Assembly (NCBI RefSeq): GCF_003333325.1
Contig: NZ_QOLC01000079.1
Location: 14,416 to 78,415, forward strand
Source: Candidatus Ulvibacter alkanivorans
Lineage (GTDB): Bacteria > Bacteroidota > Bacteroidia > Flavobacteriales > Flavobacteriaceae
Length of the DNA: 64,000 bases
Reading direction: 5' to 3'
In this document: positions 53,304 through 63,640 of the stretch, one piece after another
Layout: each line of letters begins with the position of its first letter
Position numbering within the stretch: position 1 is the stretch's first letter
Position numbers and translations under genes: made by a program
The notes under the pieces: model-generated
What the model was told of the DNA's origin: nothing
Databases searched by the model: none
Seen by the model: the letters and a program-made list of their open reading frames with translations, nothing else

Positions 53304-53509
53304 AACTGTACCCCATTTAAAGGAATTAAAGTAAAAGGACGAAAAAAGGATTGAAAATCAAAGTGAAAAGCCTGATAGTTATTAACGAATTCACCCTAAA
53401 TATTTGTTAATAAAATCGTGAATAATCCAACCGCCAATACCGGCTTAAACCCTCAAAATAGTGTATCTTGCTTCATTAGATTAACAACACTAATTAAAGA
53501 ATTTATTTT

Positions 53510-56038
53510 ATGGCTGAAGGTGAAAAATTGATCCCTATCAACATTGAAGATGAAATGAAATCGGCATACATCGATTATTCGATGTCCGTCATTGTGTCAC
53601 GTGCCTTACCCGATGTTCGTGACGGTATGAAGCCAGTACACAGACGTGTTCTTTTTGGTATGCATGAGTTGGGTATTCGCGCAACCGGTGCACATAAAAA
53701 ATCGGCGAGAATCGTTGGTGAAGTGTTAGGTAAGTATCACCCACACGGTGACACCTCTGTATATGATGCAATGGTGCGTATGGCACAAGAATGGAGTTTG
53801 AGATATATGTTGGTAGATGGGCAAGGAAACTTTGGTTCGATAGATGGTGATAGTCCGGCAGCAATGCGTTATACAGAAGCTCGTATGCAGCGTATTTCAG
53901 AAGATATGCTGGCCGATATCGATAAAGAAACTGTAGACCACCAACTTAACTTCGACGATACTTTAAAAGAACCTACCGTACTTCCTACACGAGTTCCCGG
54001 TCTATTGATCAACGGAGCGTCTGGTATTGCAGTAGGTATGGCAACCAATATGCCCCCTCATAACTTAACTGAAGTCATAGATGGTACCATTGCGTATATC
54101 GATAATCACGAGATCGAGATCGACGAATTGATGCAGCACATTAAAGCACCTGATTTCCCTACAGGTGGTGTCATCTACGGGTACGATGGAGTGCGTGATG
54201 CATTTCATACAGGTCGTGGAAGAGTAGTGATGCGCGCTAAGGCTCGGTTCGAAGAAGTAAATGGTCGAGAGTGTATCATTGTTTCTGAAATCCCGTATCA
54301 GGTGAACAAAGCCGATATGATCAAAAAAACAGCCGATCTCATTAACGAGAAGAAGATCGAAGGAATTTCAAACATTCGTGATGAGTCTGATAGAAAAGGA
54401 ATGCGTATCGTTTATATTTTAAAGCGTGATGCCATTCCAAATATCGTATTAAACACCTTATTTAAATATACAGCACTTCAATCGAGCTTTAGTGTCAACA
54501 ATATTGCCTTGGTAAAAGGGCGTCCACAAATGCTCAATTTAAAGGACCTGATCCATTATTTTGTGGAGCACCGTCATGAAGTGGTAGTACGTCGTACCGA
54601 GTATTTACTTCGGAAGGCAAAAGAACGCGCACACATTCTTGAAGGACTTATAATTGCTTCAGATAATATCGACGAAGTAATCCGACTTATCCGTGCATCT
54701 TCGAATGCCGATGAAGCCCGAGAAACCTTAATGAAGACCTTCGAGCTTTCAGAAATACAAGCAAAGGCGATCGTCGAAATGCGTTTGCGTCAATTAACAG
54801 GTCTTGAACAAGACAAACTGCGTACAGAGTATGAAGAGTTGATGAAAACCATAGCCGATTATGAGGACATTCTTGCTAAAAAAGAACGCAGAATGGATAT
54901 CATAAAGGAGGAACTAGCCGAAATTAAAAGCAAATACGGGGATGAGCGTCGCTCTACGATCGAATACGCCGGTGGAGATGTGAGCATTACCGATCTTATT
55001 CCAGATGAGAAAGTGGTAATTACCATTTCGCATGCTGGTTATATAAAACGCACTTCTTTAACCGAATACAAAACACAGAATAGAGGTGGCGTAGGTCAAA
55101 AAGCCAGTGCCACACGAAATGAGGACTTCCTGGAACATTTGTTCGTAGGAACAAATCATCAATATATGTTGTTCTTTACTCAAAAAGGAAAATGTTTCTG
55201 GATGCGTGTTTTTGAAATTCCGGAAGGAAGCAAAACCTCGAAAGGGCGTGCGATACAAAACCTGATCAATATTGAGCCCGATGATAACGTCAAAGCCTTT
55301 ATATGTACACAGGACTTGAAGGACGAGGACTATATAAATAATCACTTTGTGATCATGGCCACTAAAAAAGGTCAGGTTAAGAAAACACCGCTTGAGCAAT
55401 ATTCTAGACCACGAACCAACGGAATAAATGCAATAACGATCAAGGAAGATGATATGTTGTTGGAAGCTAAGTTGACTACCGGTGACAGCCAAGTCATGTT
55501 GGCAGTTCGTTCCGGAAAAGCAATTCGTTTTGAAGAAGAGAAGACCCGACCTATGGGAAGAAATGCTTCAGGGGTTAGAGGTATAAAATTAGACGATAAG
55601 CATGATGAAGTGATTGGTATGATCGCTATCAATAATGACGAATCTGACATTTTAGTAGTTTCCGAAGGAGGCTACGGAAAACGTTCAAGTATAGAAGATT
55701 ACCGTATAACAAATCGTGGAGGAAAAGGAGTAAAAACCATTAATGTTACCGAAAAAACCGGTAAATTAGTAGCAATCAAGAATGTAACCGACGATGATGA
55801 TCTAATGATCATTAATAAATCGGGAATCGCGATTCGAATGGCGGTAGACGACCTTCGCGTTATGGGGCGCGCAACACAAGGGGTGCGTCTTATTAAGGTA
55901 AGAGAAGATGATGCTATCGCTGCTGTTGCTAAAGTGAAACGCGACGAGGACGATGTAGATGAAAATGGCGAAGACACAGATAATGGCACCACTCTTGATA
56001 ATGAGGAGACACAAACTGAAAACAACGATAAAAATTAA
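53510..56038 (+). CDS. gyrA: DNA gyrase subunit A
   Basis: 842 residues. It has the breakage-reunion domain with [33 protein letters not shown], the quinolone region [15 protein letters not shown], and the catalytic Tyr121 in [10 protein letters not shown]. The C-terminal domain has six blade-like repeats with a GyrA-box-like [10 protein letters not shown], which separates it from ParC. An acidic tail ([12 protein letters not shown]) closes it. Position 82 (E. coli Ser83) is Thr, which I recall as the normal residue in flavobacteria, so it is no sign of resistance. The TPR gene follows after 12 bases. Identification is secure. Confidence 0.96.
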   Translation: MAEGEKLIPINIEDEMKSAYIDYSMSVIVSRALPDVRDGMKPVHRRVLFGMHELGIRATGAHKKSARIVGEVLGKYHPHGDTSVYDAMVRMAQEWSLRYMLVDGQGNFGSIDGDSPAAMRYTEARMQRISEDMLADIDKETVDHQLNFDDTLKEPTVLPTRVPGLLINGASGIAVGMATNMPPHNLTEVIDGTIAYIDNHEIEIDELMQHIKAPDFPTGGVIYGYDGVRDAFHTGRGRVVMRAKARFEEVNGRECIIVSEIPYQVNKADMIKKTADLINEKKIEGISNIRDESDRKGMRIVYILKRDAIPNIVLNTLFKYTALQSSFSVNNIALVKGRPQMLNLKDLIHYFVEHRHEVVVRRTEYLLRKAKERAHILEGLIIASDNIDEVIRLIRASSNADEARETLMKTFELSEIQAKAIVEMRLRQLTGLEQDKLRTEYEELMKTIADYEDILAKKERRMDIIKEELAEIKSKYGDERRSTIEYAGGDVSITDLIPDEKVVITISHAGYIKRTSLTEYKTQNRGGVGQKASATRNEDFLEHLFVGTNHQYMLFFTQKGKCFWMRVFEIPEGSKTSKGRAIQNLINIEPDDNVKAFICTQDLKDEDYINNHFVIMATKKGQVKKTPLEQYSRPRTNGINAITIKEDDMLLEAKLTTGDSQVMLAVRSGKAIRFEEEKTRPMGRNASGVRGIKLDDKHDEVIGMIAINNDESDILVVSEGGYGKRSSIEDYRITNRGGKGVKTINVTEKTGKLVAIKNVTDDDDLMIINKSGIAIRMAVDDLRVMGRATQGVRLIKVREDDAIAAVAKVKRDEDDVDENGEDTDNGTTLDNEETQTENNDKN

Positions 56039-56050
56039 AACCCACAAAAA

Positions 56051-57310
56051 ATGAAAAAACAAATATTGGTAATAGGGGTAATGTTAATCTCTATTCTTGC
56101 ATTTGGCCAAAAAAAAGAAATTAAAAAAGCTCAAAAAGCAGTTAAATCAGGCGATTATAATGAGGCAATTAGCTTTTTGAATTCAGCAGAAGGCATGCTT
56201 GGAAGTGCCGATGCGGATATGAAGGCCGATTTTTATGCAACCAAAGCCAATGCTTACATTGGATTAGCTAACAATGATTTTGAAAAGATGAAGATGGCAG
56301 CAGATGCTATCGATAAAGCGATCGAAATAGATCCCGGTATGGCAGAAGACCTAAGCCAAAGCGTTGTCGATCTTAGAAGACTGCTTATTAATAGTGCGGT
56401 TAAAGATCAAAACGCAAAGAACTTTAAGGTAGCGGCCGATAAACTGTATACAAGCTATCGTATTAGCCCTGCAGATACTTCCGATCTTTACTTTGCCGCA
56501 GGATATGCTGTAAATGCCGAGGACCTTGATAAAGCGCTAGACTATTACAACAAGCTTTATGATATGGGATACCAAGGTGCTTCGATTGAATATGTTGCTA
56601 CAGAGAAGAAGACCGGAAAAGTAGAAGTATTCGACTCTAAAGTACAACGCGACATCTTAATTAAAAGTGGAGAATACATTAAGCCGGAAGACAGAACCGC
56701 CGATTCCAAACGAGCAGATGTGCTTAGAAACCTCACATTGATTTACATCGAAAAAGGGGATGAAGAGAAAGCTGTAAAGCTTATGAAAGAAGCCAGAGCT
56801 GAAAGTCCGAACGATGTATCGCTATTGCGGGCAGAGGCCGATATGGCCTACAATATGGGAGATCTTCCAAAATACAATAAACTTATGAATGAGATCGTAG
56901 CTACCGATCCTGATAATCCTGAGATCTATTACAACTTAGGAGTTGGTAGTTCAGAAATTGGAAACAACGAAAAAGCGATCGAGTATTATAAAAAAGCAAT
57001 CGATCTAAAACCGGACTACGCTGCCGCAATCATCAACATTGGTGTACTAAAATTGAACAAAGAAAAAGCGATCGTAGAGGAGATGAACAGTCTCGGAACT
57101 TCCAGAGCAGATAATGAGCGATACGACGAATTAAAGGAAGAAAGAAACGAAATGTATGAGGACGTTGTGACTTATTTTGAAAGAGCCTTAGCGCTTCAGC
57201 CGGATAACATCGGACTTATGAATACGCTTGCTACCATCTACACCCAACTTGGTGAAGATGAAAAATATAAAGCGATGAAGGCTAAAATTGCCGCTAAAGA
57301 AGGGCAATAG
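56051..57310 (+). CDS. exported tetratricopeptide repeat protein
   Basis: 419 residues with a signal peptide (MKKQILVIGVMLISILAFGQ) and about six to eight TPR-like helix pairs (KKAQKAVKSGDYNEAISFL; GYAVNAEDLDKALDYYNKLY; YYNLGVGSSEIGNNEKAIEYYKKAIDLKPDYAAA; TLATIYTQLGEDEKYKAM). It should sit in the periplasm or at the outer membrane and bind partner proteins. It starts 12 bases after gyrA and shares its transcript; this pairing is one I associate with flavobacterial genomes, although a functional link to gyrase is unlikely. Partners unknown. Confidence 0.85.
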   Translation: MKKQILVIGVMLISILAFGQKKEIKKAQKAVKSGDYNEAISFLNSAEGMLGSADADMKADFYATKANAYIGLANNDFEKMKMAADAIDKAIEIDPGMAEDLSQSVVDLRRLLINSAVKDQNAKNFKVAADKLYTSYRISPADTSDLYFAAGYAVNAEDLDKALDYYNKLYDMGYQGASIEYVATEKKTGKVEVFDSKVQRDILIKSGEYIKPEDRTADSKRADVLRNLTLIYIEKGDEEKAVKLMKEARAESPNDVSLLRAEADMAYNMGDLPKYNKLMNEIVATDPDNPEIYYNLGVGSSEIGNNEKAIEYYKKAIDLKPDYAAAIINIGVLKLNKEKAIVEEMNSLGTSRADNERYDELKEERNEMYEDVVTYFERALALQPDNIGLMNTLATIYTQLGEDEKYKAMKAKIAAKEGQ

Positions 57311-57331
57311 CTATAACCTTATCATAATTGT

Positions 57332-57366
57332 AAAAAAAAGCGGTCAATGATGACCGCTTTTTTTTA
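57332..57366. terminator. bidirectional terminator
   Basis: A 15-bp stem (AAAAAAAAGCGGTCA with TGACCGCTTTTTTTT) and ATGA loop between the convergent TPR and NlpC/P60 genes. Confidence 0.92.
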
Positions 57367-58113
57367 TACAATTCTTTTAATAACGCGAAGTTTGTGGGTG
57401 TGTGTGCGCTTTTCGTAATTAAAGATCCCGGTATGGTCTATCCGGTCTATGCGTACCTTACCGTGTGCATGAATTATATAATGATCTTTCATAATGATAC
57501 CCACATGGGTGATGGCACCTTCGGCATTATCGAAGAAGGCTAGATCACCAGGCTCGCTTTCCTCTATAAAGCTCAATGCCTCTCCTTGCGTCGCTTGTTG
57601 GCTGGCATCACGTTTAAGTCGATGTCCGTTCAATTTATACACCATTTGGGTAAAGCCACTGCAATCGATTCCAAAAGGCGTTTTTCCTCCCCATAAGTAA
57701 GGCGCATTTAGATAGAGTAGTGCGGTTTCTACTAAGTGTTTCTTCGGAAACTTCTTACTTACCATTTTTCCGTCGAAAGAATGCTTCAAATAGTTGCTAG
57801 CATTCAGCGTGCTACCCATGCATATAGATAATAATTGCCCTTCTTCCGAAGCGACAAAATCGACCAAATCGGAAGATAAACGCGGAGTTTGCTTTCTAAG
57901 ATCTGTAAAGATCTCTTCAGAAATAAATACAAATTGCTTAGTGTCTATCCAACCCTCATACCCATCAAAATCTAAACGAATACGGCTCCATTTCTTTCGG
58001 TGTTCTAACACCTTAAATTGTTCGCCATACAAAACCTGCGTTACCATTTCACTGGTATCAGCGGCTTCAGCACGCAATGGAACAATGCTTAAATGACAAA
58101 TGCCGTATTTCAT
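57364..58113 (-). CDS. C40 (NlpC/P60) peptidase with SH3-like domain
   Basis: 249 residues. A bacterial SH3-like domain at the N-terminus (SIVPLRAEAADTSEMVTQVLYGEQFKVLE, YEGWID) is followed by an NlpC/P60 cysteine peptidase: catalytic Cys151 in FGIDCSGF, His203 in ITHVGI, and His215 in YIIHAHG. No signal peptide is visible, so, as with YkfC-type enzymes, it may cut recycled muropeptides (gamma-D-glutamyl bonds) in the cytoplasm. The thiolase gene lies 27 bases upstream on the same strand. The stop lies in the terminator stem. Enzyme class is sure; substrate is inferred. Confidence 0.9.
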   Translation of the reverse strand: MKYGICHLSIVPLRAEAADTSEMVTQVLYGEQFKVLEHRKKWSRIRLDFDGYEGWIDTKQFVFISEEIFTDLRKQTPRLSSDLVDFVASEEGQLLSICMGSTLNASNYLKHSFDGKMVSKKFPKKHLVETALLYLNAPYLWGGKTPFGIDCSGFTQMVYKLNGHRLKRDASQQATQGEALSFIEESEPGDLAFFDNAEGAITHVGIIMKDHYIIHAHGKVRIDRIDHTGIFNYEKRTHTHKLRVIKRIV

Positions 58114-58140
58114 TGATGAGGGATCGCTGGGTTTAGAGGT

Positions 58141-59319
58141 CTAATTTCGTTCGATCACCATAGCCGATGCACCTCCACCGCCATTACAAATAGCCGCAGC
58201 TCCTATTTTACCGTTGTTTTGTTTAAGCACATTTAGAAGTGTGATTAAAATGCGAACACCGCTACAACCTAATGGGTGACCTAATGAAACGGCTCCGCCA
58301 TTAATATTAACTTTTTCGGCATCAAGTCCTAGAATCTTGATATTTGCCAATCCGACAACCGCGAATGCTTCGTTGAATTCAAAATAATCGACATCCTCCT
58401 TGGTAATGCCTGCTTTGTCTAAAGCCTTTGGCAATGCCTTTGAAGGAGCTGTGGTAAACCATTTTGGTTCGGTTGCTGCATCTGCGTAGCTCTTAATGGT
58501 TGCTAAAGGTGTAAGTCCTAATTCGTTTGCTTTTTCCTCGCTCATCAAGATCATCGCGCCGGCCCCATCGTTAATGGTAGAGGCGTTGGCAGCGGTAACT
58601 GTTCCGTCTTTGCTAAATGCGGGACGCAGCGATGGTATTTTATCCATCTTCACATTCTTATATTCTTCGTCTTCGGAAACTATTACAGGTTCACCGCGAC
58701 GCTGTGGTACCGATACAGGCACTACTTCGTCCTTAAACTTCCCGTTTGACCATGCTTTGGCCGAACGATTATAGGATTCGATCGCAAAAGCATCTTGATC
58801 TTCACGAGAAAAATTATGTTCGGTCGCACAAAGGTCGGCACATACCCCCATGGCATTGTGATCATAAGCATCTACCAATCCGTCTTTTTGCATTCCATCG
58901 ATCAAAGTAGCTGGACCAAATTTTTGTCCGTTTCGCATATGAACGTAATGTGGAATATTACTCATGCTTTCCATACCTCCTGCAACGACCACATCGGCAT
59001 CGCCTAATGCGATAGCTTGGGCTGCGTGCATTACTGCCTTCATTCCTGAAGCACACACTTTATTAACCGTGGTACACGGAACTGTTTCCGGGATACCTGC
59101 GCTTAAAGCCGCTTGCCTAGCCGGTGCTTGACCAACCCCTGCCTGTACAACATTACCCATAAAAACTTCTTGAACTTTTGAAGGGTCTAAATTGATCTTA
59201 TCTAAGGCACCTTTAATGGCTGCCGATCCAAGTTGTACGGCTGTTAAAGAGGAAAGACTTCCCATAAAACTACCTATTGGGGTTCTGGTTGCTGAAACAA
59301 TTACGACTTTTTTACTCAT
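58141..59319 (-). CDS. acetyl-CoA C-acyltransferase (thiolase)
   Basis: 392 residues, full thiolase length. The acyl-accepting Cys89 is in NKVCASGMKA, FEFNEAFAVV precedes the His of GHPLGCSGVRI, and the second Cys lies in CNGGGGASA. The gene may make acetoacetyl-CoA or act in the last step of beta-oxidation; the strong similarity to acetyl-CoA acetyltransferases (AtoB type) favours the former. No other fatty-acid gene is near. It reads towards the NlpC/P60 gene (27-base gap). Identification of the family is secure. Confidence 0.93.
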   Translation of the reverse strand: MSKKVVIVSATRTPIGSFMGSLSSLTAVQLGSAAIKGALDKINLDPSKVQEVFMGNVVQAGVGQAPARQAALSAGIPETVPCTTVNKVCASGMKAVMHAAQAIALGDADVVVAGGMESMSNIPHYVHMRNGQKFGPATLIDGMQKDGLVDAYDHNAMGVCADLCATEHNFSREDQDAFAIESYNRSAKAWSNGKFKDEVVPVSVPQRRGEPVIVSEDEEYKNVKMDKIPSLRPAFSKDGTVTAANASTINDGAGAMILMSEEKANELGLTPLATIKSYADAATEPKWFTTAPSKALPKALDKAGITKEDVDYFEFNEAFAVVGLANIKILGLDAEKVNINGGAVSLGHPLGCSGVRILITLLNVLKQNNGKIGAAAICNGGGGASAMVIERN

Positions 59320-59437
59320 TATGATATGGAATTTTTAGATTCTAAATTTGGATAACGTTTCAGAATAAAATAGTACTGAAACAAGGTTGCAAATTTACAC
59401 ATTATAAACTGAAAAATCAATCTTTAGCATTGCTAGC

Positions 59438-59470
59438 TTTGGGATTAGTTCCCCTATATTTATACCTTTA
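59438..59470 (+). promoter_or_regulatory. promoter of the PgpH-type gene
   Basis: TTTG (59438-59441), a 21-base spacer and TACCTTTA (59463-59470), one mismatch from the -7 consensus, 16 bases before the ATG. Confidence 0.6.
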
Positions 59471-59486
59471 CGCAACGAATTGATAT

Positions 59487-61532
59487 ATGAACAACTTATT
59501 ATCTCTCTTCTCCAAGAATCAATCGCTTATATACAAGACGTTTTTGTTTGTAGGGGCTACGCTGTTAATTATTTATTTGTTGCCCAAAGGCGGACAGTTC
59601 AAGTATAACTTCCAAAAGGGGAAGCCTTGGCAATATGAGAATTTGTATGCTCCGTTTAGCTTTACCATAAAGAAAGAGAAAGAGACGCTTGAAAAAGAGC
59701 GGGAGGCGATACGTGCTACCAACATACCTTATTTTGAGTATGATGCCGAAATAGCCGAAACAAGTAAGGAAGCGTTTTCAGATCGATTTGAATCTGTTTA
59801 TGAAGACACGCTTTACGATATTTCAAAATTTCGATTAAAACAAATTGGAACACAGATCCTTAACGACATCTACAAATACGGTGTAACCGAAGAAGTGCAC
59901 GCCTACGAACAAGACAAGCTTATCTATTTAAAGAACGACAACAAGATAGAAGAGATAAGCTACTCCCAGCTTTTTAAAAAGGAGGATCTACCCTCCAAGA
60001 TTGAACGAGAAGCGATCCGGGCCAATGCAGATAACACCATCACATTTTTACGTCAATTACTCTCACAAACCGTTAAAAGCAATGTGAGCATGAATGTCAA
60101 GCTCACCGAGGCTACCTTAGAATCGGAGTTGAATGCGATCAACCCAAATCGAGGCATAATCGAAAAGGGTGGGCGAATCATTGCAAAAGGAGAAGTAGTA
60201 GAAGGCGACACTTATCAAATTCTCAATTCGCTTAAGGCCGAGTTTCAATCGCAAGTATGGAGCAAGTCTAATTATACCTGGTTGCTCGTAGGATATTCTA
60301 TCTTAGTTTCTTTGGTCTTCTTGATGTTGTTCTTGTTTCTGAAGAAATATCGAACTTCCATTTATAACAACAATACCAAAGTAACCTTTATCTTTTTTAA
60401 CGTTATCCTAATGGTTTTTTTAACGACCATAGTCGTTAAGCTAGACGCCGCTTATGTTTACGTTGTTCCCTTGTGTATTTTACCGCTGGTACTCAAGGCT
60501 TTTTTTGATCCTAGGCTTGGGTTGTTCGTGCATGTATTAACGCTTTTGCTTTTGGGATTTGTGGTGCCCAACAGTTTCGAATATCTGTTTTTACAGATCA
60601 TCGCCGGAGTTGTGACCATACTAACTATTTCAGAATTATATAAACGAGCCAATCTGTTTATCTCGGTAGCGCAAATTACAATGATCTATATTATTGGGTA
60701 TTTCGCTTTCTTTATTATCCAAGAAGGGAATATCGAATTAATTCAATGGGCCACTTTTGGATATTTTATTCTGAATGGCCTCGCGACATTGTTTGCACAT
60801 CCGTTGATCTATTTATATGAAAAACTCTTCGGAATGGTTTCCGACGTCTCACTACTGGAGTTAAGCGACACCAATTCTAAATTACTAAAAGAGCTTTCTA
60901 ACAAAGCCCCAGGAACATTCCACCATTCGCTTAATGTCGCCAATCTTGCTGAAGCAGCTGCCAACGAAATAGGCGCCAATGCCATGTTGATTCGTGTTGG
61001 TGCTTTATATCACGATATTGGTAAAATGAACAATCCAACGATGTTCACCGAAAATCAAGTGAATTCTATCAACACTCACAATGAGTTAGAGCCTAAAGAA
61101 AGTGCCGCCATTATTATTGATCATGTTATAAAAGGCATCGAAATTGCCCGAAAAAACAAGCTTCCCGATCGAGTAATCGATTTTATTCGTACACACCATG
61201 GAACCAGTTTGGTGTATTATTTCTATAAAAAAGAAAAGGAATTGAACGGTAGCGCAAACCCCGAAGATTTTATGTATCCCGGACCCATTCCTTTTTCTAG
61301 GGAAACGGCTATTTTAATGATGGCCGATAGTGTTGAAGCGGCAAGCAAAAGCTTAAAAGAGCCGAGTTCCTCGAAAATCGACACTTTCGTAGAAAAGATC
61401 ATTAACTCGCAAATGGAGCAAGGACAATTTCTCAACGCTAATATTACCTTTAAAGAGATTCAGCTTATTAAAAAGGTCTTAAAGAAAAAATTGAACAACA
61501 TATACCATCTACGAGTAGAATATCCGGAATAA
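59487..61532 (+). CDS. pgpH: 7TM-HD phosphohydrolase, PgpH-type c-di-AMP phosphodiesterase
   Basis: 681 residues. One N-terminal membrane helix is followed by an extracytoplasmic helical domain of about 230 residues (7TMR-HDED), seven membrane helices (about 268-455), and a cytoplasmic HD domain: TFHHSLNVANLAEAAA, LYHDIGKM (the HD pair), and FIRTHHGTSLVYYFY, with MMADSVEAASK near the end. This is the PgpH layout; these enzymes hydrolyse the second messenger c-di-AMP to pApA and respond to outside signals. No cyclase gene is in the window. It ends six bases from the convergent aminotransferase-like gene. Confidence 0.92.
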   Translation: MNNLLSLFSKNQSLIYKTFLFVGATLLIIYLLPKGGQFKYNFQKGKPWQYENLYAPFSFTIKKEKETLEKEREAIRATNIPYFEYDAEIAETSKEAFSDRFESVYEDTLYDISKFRLKQIGTQILNDIYKYGVTEEVHAYEQDKLIYLKNDNKIEEISYSQLFKKEDLPSKIEREAIRANADNTITFLRQLLSQTVKSNVSMNVKLTEATLESELNAINPNRGIIEKGGRIIAKGEVVEGDTYQILNSLKAEFQSQVWSKSNYTWLLVGYSILVSLVFLMLFLFLKKYRTSIYNNNTKVTFIFFNVILMVFLTTIVVKLDAAYVYVVPLCILPLVLKAFFDPRLGLFVHVLTLLLLGFVVPNSFEYLFLQIIAGVVTILTISELYKRANLFISVAQITMIYIIGYFAFFIIQEGNIELIQWATFGYFILNGLATLFAHPLIYLYEKLFGMVSDVSLLELSDTNSKLLKELSNKAPGTFHHSLNVANLAEAAANEIGANAMLIRVGALYHDIGKMNNPTMFTENQVNSINTHNELEPKESAAIIIDHVIKGIEIARKNKLPDRVIDFIRTHHGTSLVYYFYKKEKELNGSANPEDFMYPGPIPFSRETAILMMADSVEAASKSLKEPSSSKIDTFVEKIINSQMEQGQFLNANITFKEIQLIKKVLKKKLNNIYHLRVEYPE

Positions 61533-61538
61533 GCGACC

Positions 61539-62846
61539 TTACTTGTCGTTGAGTACCGCTTTAATGGCCGAATCCAGTATCTCGATCCCTAGGTCTATTT
61601 CTTCTTTAGTAATAGACAGCGGCGGTGCAATACGAAAAACCCCACCAAACCCTTGTACGCGAACTATGTTCATACTTAGTCCTAATTCAAGACATTTAGC
61701 CGAAATTTTATTTCCCAAGACGACATCCATTTCACGGGTTTCCCGATCTTTCACGATCTCTAATCCCAATAACAATCCTTTTCCTCGAACGTCACCAATG
61801 CATTCGTAGGTTTCTTTGAGATCTAATAATCCCGTTTTTAAGTAGTTGCCCATTTCAGTTGCACGCTCAGCCATTTTTTGCTCGTGTAGAATCTCCAACA
61901 TAAGTATACCAAAGGTGGCACAGAATGGATCCGAAACATGAGAGGTCACATAAATAAACCCGTTCTCATAACATTTTTGTTCGATCTCCGGACTCGTAAT
62001 GGTTGCTGCTAGTGGGAGTCCGCCACCCAAGGTCTTCGACAAGGTTAAGAAATCGGGAGTTACATCAAATGCTTCAAAAGCGAATGTATGTCCCAACCGC
62101 CCAAGCGCAGTTTGTGCCTCATCAAAAATAAGAAGCAATCCTCTTTCATCGCACAGTTCCTTTAATCGCTTTACATACGATTTAGTCAAAGGAATGATCC
62201 CTGCCGCACTCAATACAGGTTCTGCGATCATTGCGGCATAAGCGCCTACAGTTTGTTGATCTACCATTTCCATTCCAACCTCCAAGCAGGTATTATCGCA
62301 ACGACCTTTACAATGCTGAATTGGGCATCGATATTCATAAGGTGCAGGTAACATTAAACTTCCTGCCATAGTAGGGCCATACCCTTTCCTTGTTTTTGAA
62401 TAGGTTGGCGATTGAGCTCCGGCTGTCATGCCGTGCCAAGAACCGGCAAATCCAACGATTTCAAAACCGGAAGTCGCTAATTTTGCCATTCGAAGCGCTA
62501 CTTCATTAGACTCAGATCCGGTATTTACAAACATACATTTGGATAATGATTCTGGTAGTTCCTGTGCAAGTTTTTCTGCTAATTCGAGTACCGGAGGCGA
62601 GAGGATAGAACTTAATAGATGGATTGCCTTATCTCCCGATTGTGTCAGTGCTGCTACGATCTTAGGATGATTGTGACCAAACACCGAGCACATCTGTCCC
62701 GAGGTAAAATCTAAAATGGCTTTACCTTGTTGATTATAGATATAACTCCCCGAGGCCTTTTCGGCAATAAATGGCGAAAATTCCCCACAGTAACGAATCA
62801 GTAATGAATCGATTTCCTTCTTTGCTGTGTCTTTTAAATCCTGCAT
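61539..62846 (-). CDS. 2,2-dialkylglycine decarboxylase homologue (class III PLP enzyme)
   Basis: 435 residues of the class III aminotransferase fold, with strong likeness to the Burkholderia 2,2-dialkylglycine decarboxylase: LDFTSGQM (Gln51), NTGSESNEVALRMAK, VGFAGSWHGMT (Trp137), FDEAQT, PLP Lys271 in LSKTLGGGLPLA, TSHVSDP, RGKGLLLGLEIVKDR, and VFRIAPPL with the substrate Arg. The phosphate Thr of the reference enzyme is Ser302 here. An insert carries four cysteines (Cys174, 179, 183, 187) that could bind metal. Such enzymes decarboxylate 2-aminoisobutyrate and transaminate to pyruvate. An AraC-type regulator lies 50 bases upstream on the same strand. The family is sure; the substrate is inferred. 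Confidence 0.85.
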   Translation of the reverse strand: MQDLKDTAKKEIDSLLIRYCGEFSPFIAEKASGSYIYNQQGKAILDFTSGQMCSVFGHNHPKIVAALTQSGDKAIHLLSSILSPPVLELAEKLAQELPESLSKCMFVNTGSESNEVALRMAKLATSGFEIVGFAGSWHGMTAGAQSPTYSKTRKGYGPTMAGSLMLPAPYEYRCPIQHCKGRCDNTCLEVGMEMVDQQTVGAYAAMIAEPVLSAAGIIPLTKSYVKRLKELCDERGLLLIFDEAQTALGRLGHTFAFEAFDVTPDFLTLSKTLGGGLPLAATITSPEIEQKCYENGFIYVTSHVSDPFCATFGILMLEILHEQKMAERATEMGNYLKTGLLDLKETYECIGDVRGKGLLLGLEIVKDRETREMDVVLGNKISAKCLELGLSMNIVRVQGFGGVFRIAPPLSITKEEIDLGIEILDSAIKAVLNDK

Positions 62847-62896
62847 GTTGTTTTTTATGCAAGATGAAGCAATTAATTTCTAAAAAATTGTAAAAT

Positions 62897-63640
62897 CTAA
62901 TCATTGTGAACGAGTTCCGCGTATTGCTTCGGAATCATACCTACATGCGTTTTAAAATATTTATTGAAGTGGCTTTGGTCGTAAAAGCCGGTTTCGTACG
63001 CGACATCGGTAAATGAAGCTACGATCTCTTCTTTTATAAGTTCTTTAGCCTTTTCAATTCGAAGATTCAACAAATACCGAATAGGAGAGATCCCTACATG
63101 CGACAAAAACTGCCTGTTAAAATGGCTGCTGCTCATATGCACCACATCACTTAACTCTTCCAAATGAATGGTCCGACTATAATTTGAATTTAAAAACTCA
63201 AGGGACCTAATTAGTTTATCTGAAGTGTCACCAATCGCAGTCTGATCTTGTTGTATGTAGTTTTTAAAAATTTTCGGAATAACAGGTGCCTCATTAGTTT
63301 TGGTAGAATGTTCTCTAATAGCATCGAACCATGAAATAAACGCTTTCTTCACTAGTGGGTTCCCTTGTTGTATGTGCAAAAATGCATCCGATCGTTTATG
63401 AATAAGGGCGTAAGAGCGTGGCACTCGAATTACCTTGTAATAAAAAGAATGTTCAACTACGGTCTGATGCGCCATAAAGGGAGGTATTACAACCAATTGG
63501 TCGGGATGTAAGCGAATCTCACCATTCTTAAATTGCAACAAAGCGGTTCCACCCAATATATATGAGAAAGTATATAGATTAGGATGTAAATGTTCGGGAA
63601 AATAATGTGGTCTAGTATATCGTATGGTCTCACATTCCAT
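62897..63640 (-). CDS. AraC family transcriptional regulator
   Basis: 247 residues. The N-terminal cupin-like ligand domain (TRPHYFPEHLHPNLYTFSYILGG; QLVVIPPFMAHQTVV) is followed by two C-terminal helix-turn-helix motifs (IHLEELSDVVHMSSSHFNRQFLSHVG and FTDVAYETGFYDQSHFNKYFKTHVG). The second is the strongly conserved AraC signature. It is encoded directly upstream of the dialkylglycine decarboxylase homologue in the same direction and probably regulates it in response to an amino acid. The promoter should lie in 63641-63780, where no clear -7 match stands out. Ligand unknown. Confidence 0.9.
   Translation of the reverse strand: MECETIRYTRPHYFPEHLHPNLYTFSYILGGTALLQFKNGEIRLHPDQLVVIPPFMAHQTVVEHSFYYKVIRVPRSYALIHKRSDAFLHIQQGNPLVKKAFISWFDAIREHSTKTNEAPVIPKIFKNYIQQDQTAIGDTSDKLIRSLEFLNSNYSRTIHLEELSDVVHMSSSHFNRQFLSHVGISPIRYLLNLRIEKAKELIKEEIVASFTDVAYETGFYDQSHFNKYFKTHVGMIPKQYAELVHND

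Noticed and set aside
53750..53760. Thr at the GyrA position equal to E. coli Ser83 as a quinolone-resistance change
   Set aside because: As I recall, Thr is the wild-type residue in flavobacteria; nothing else suggests resistance.
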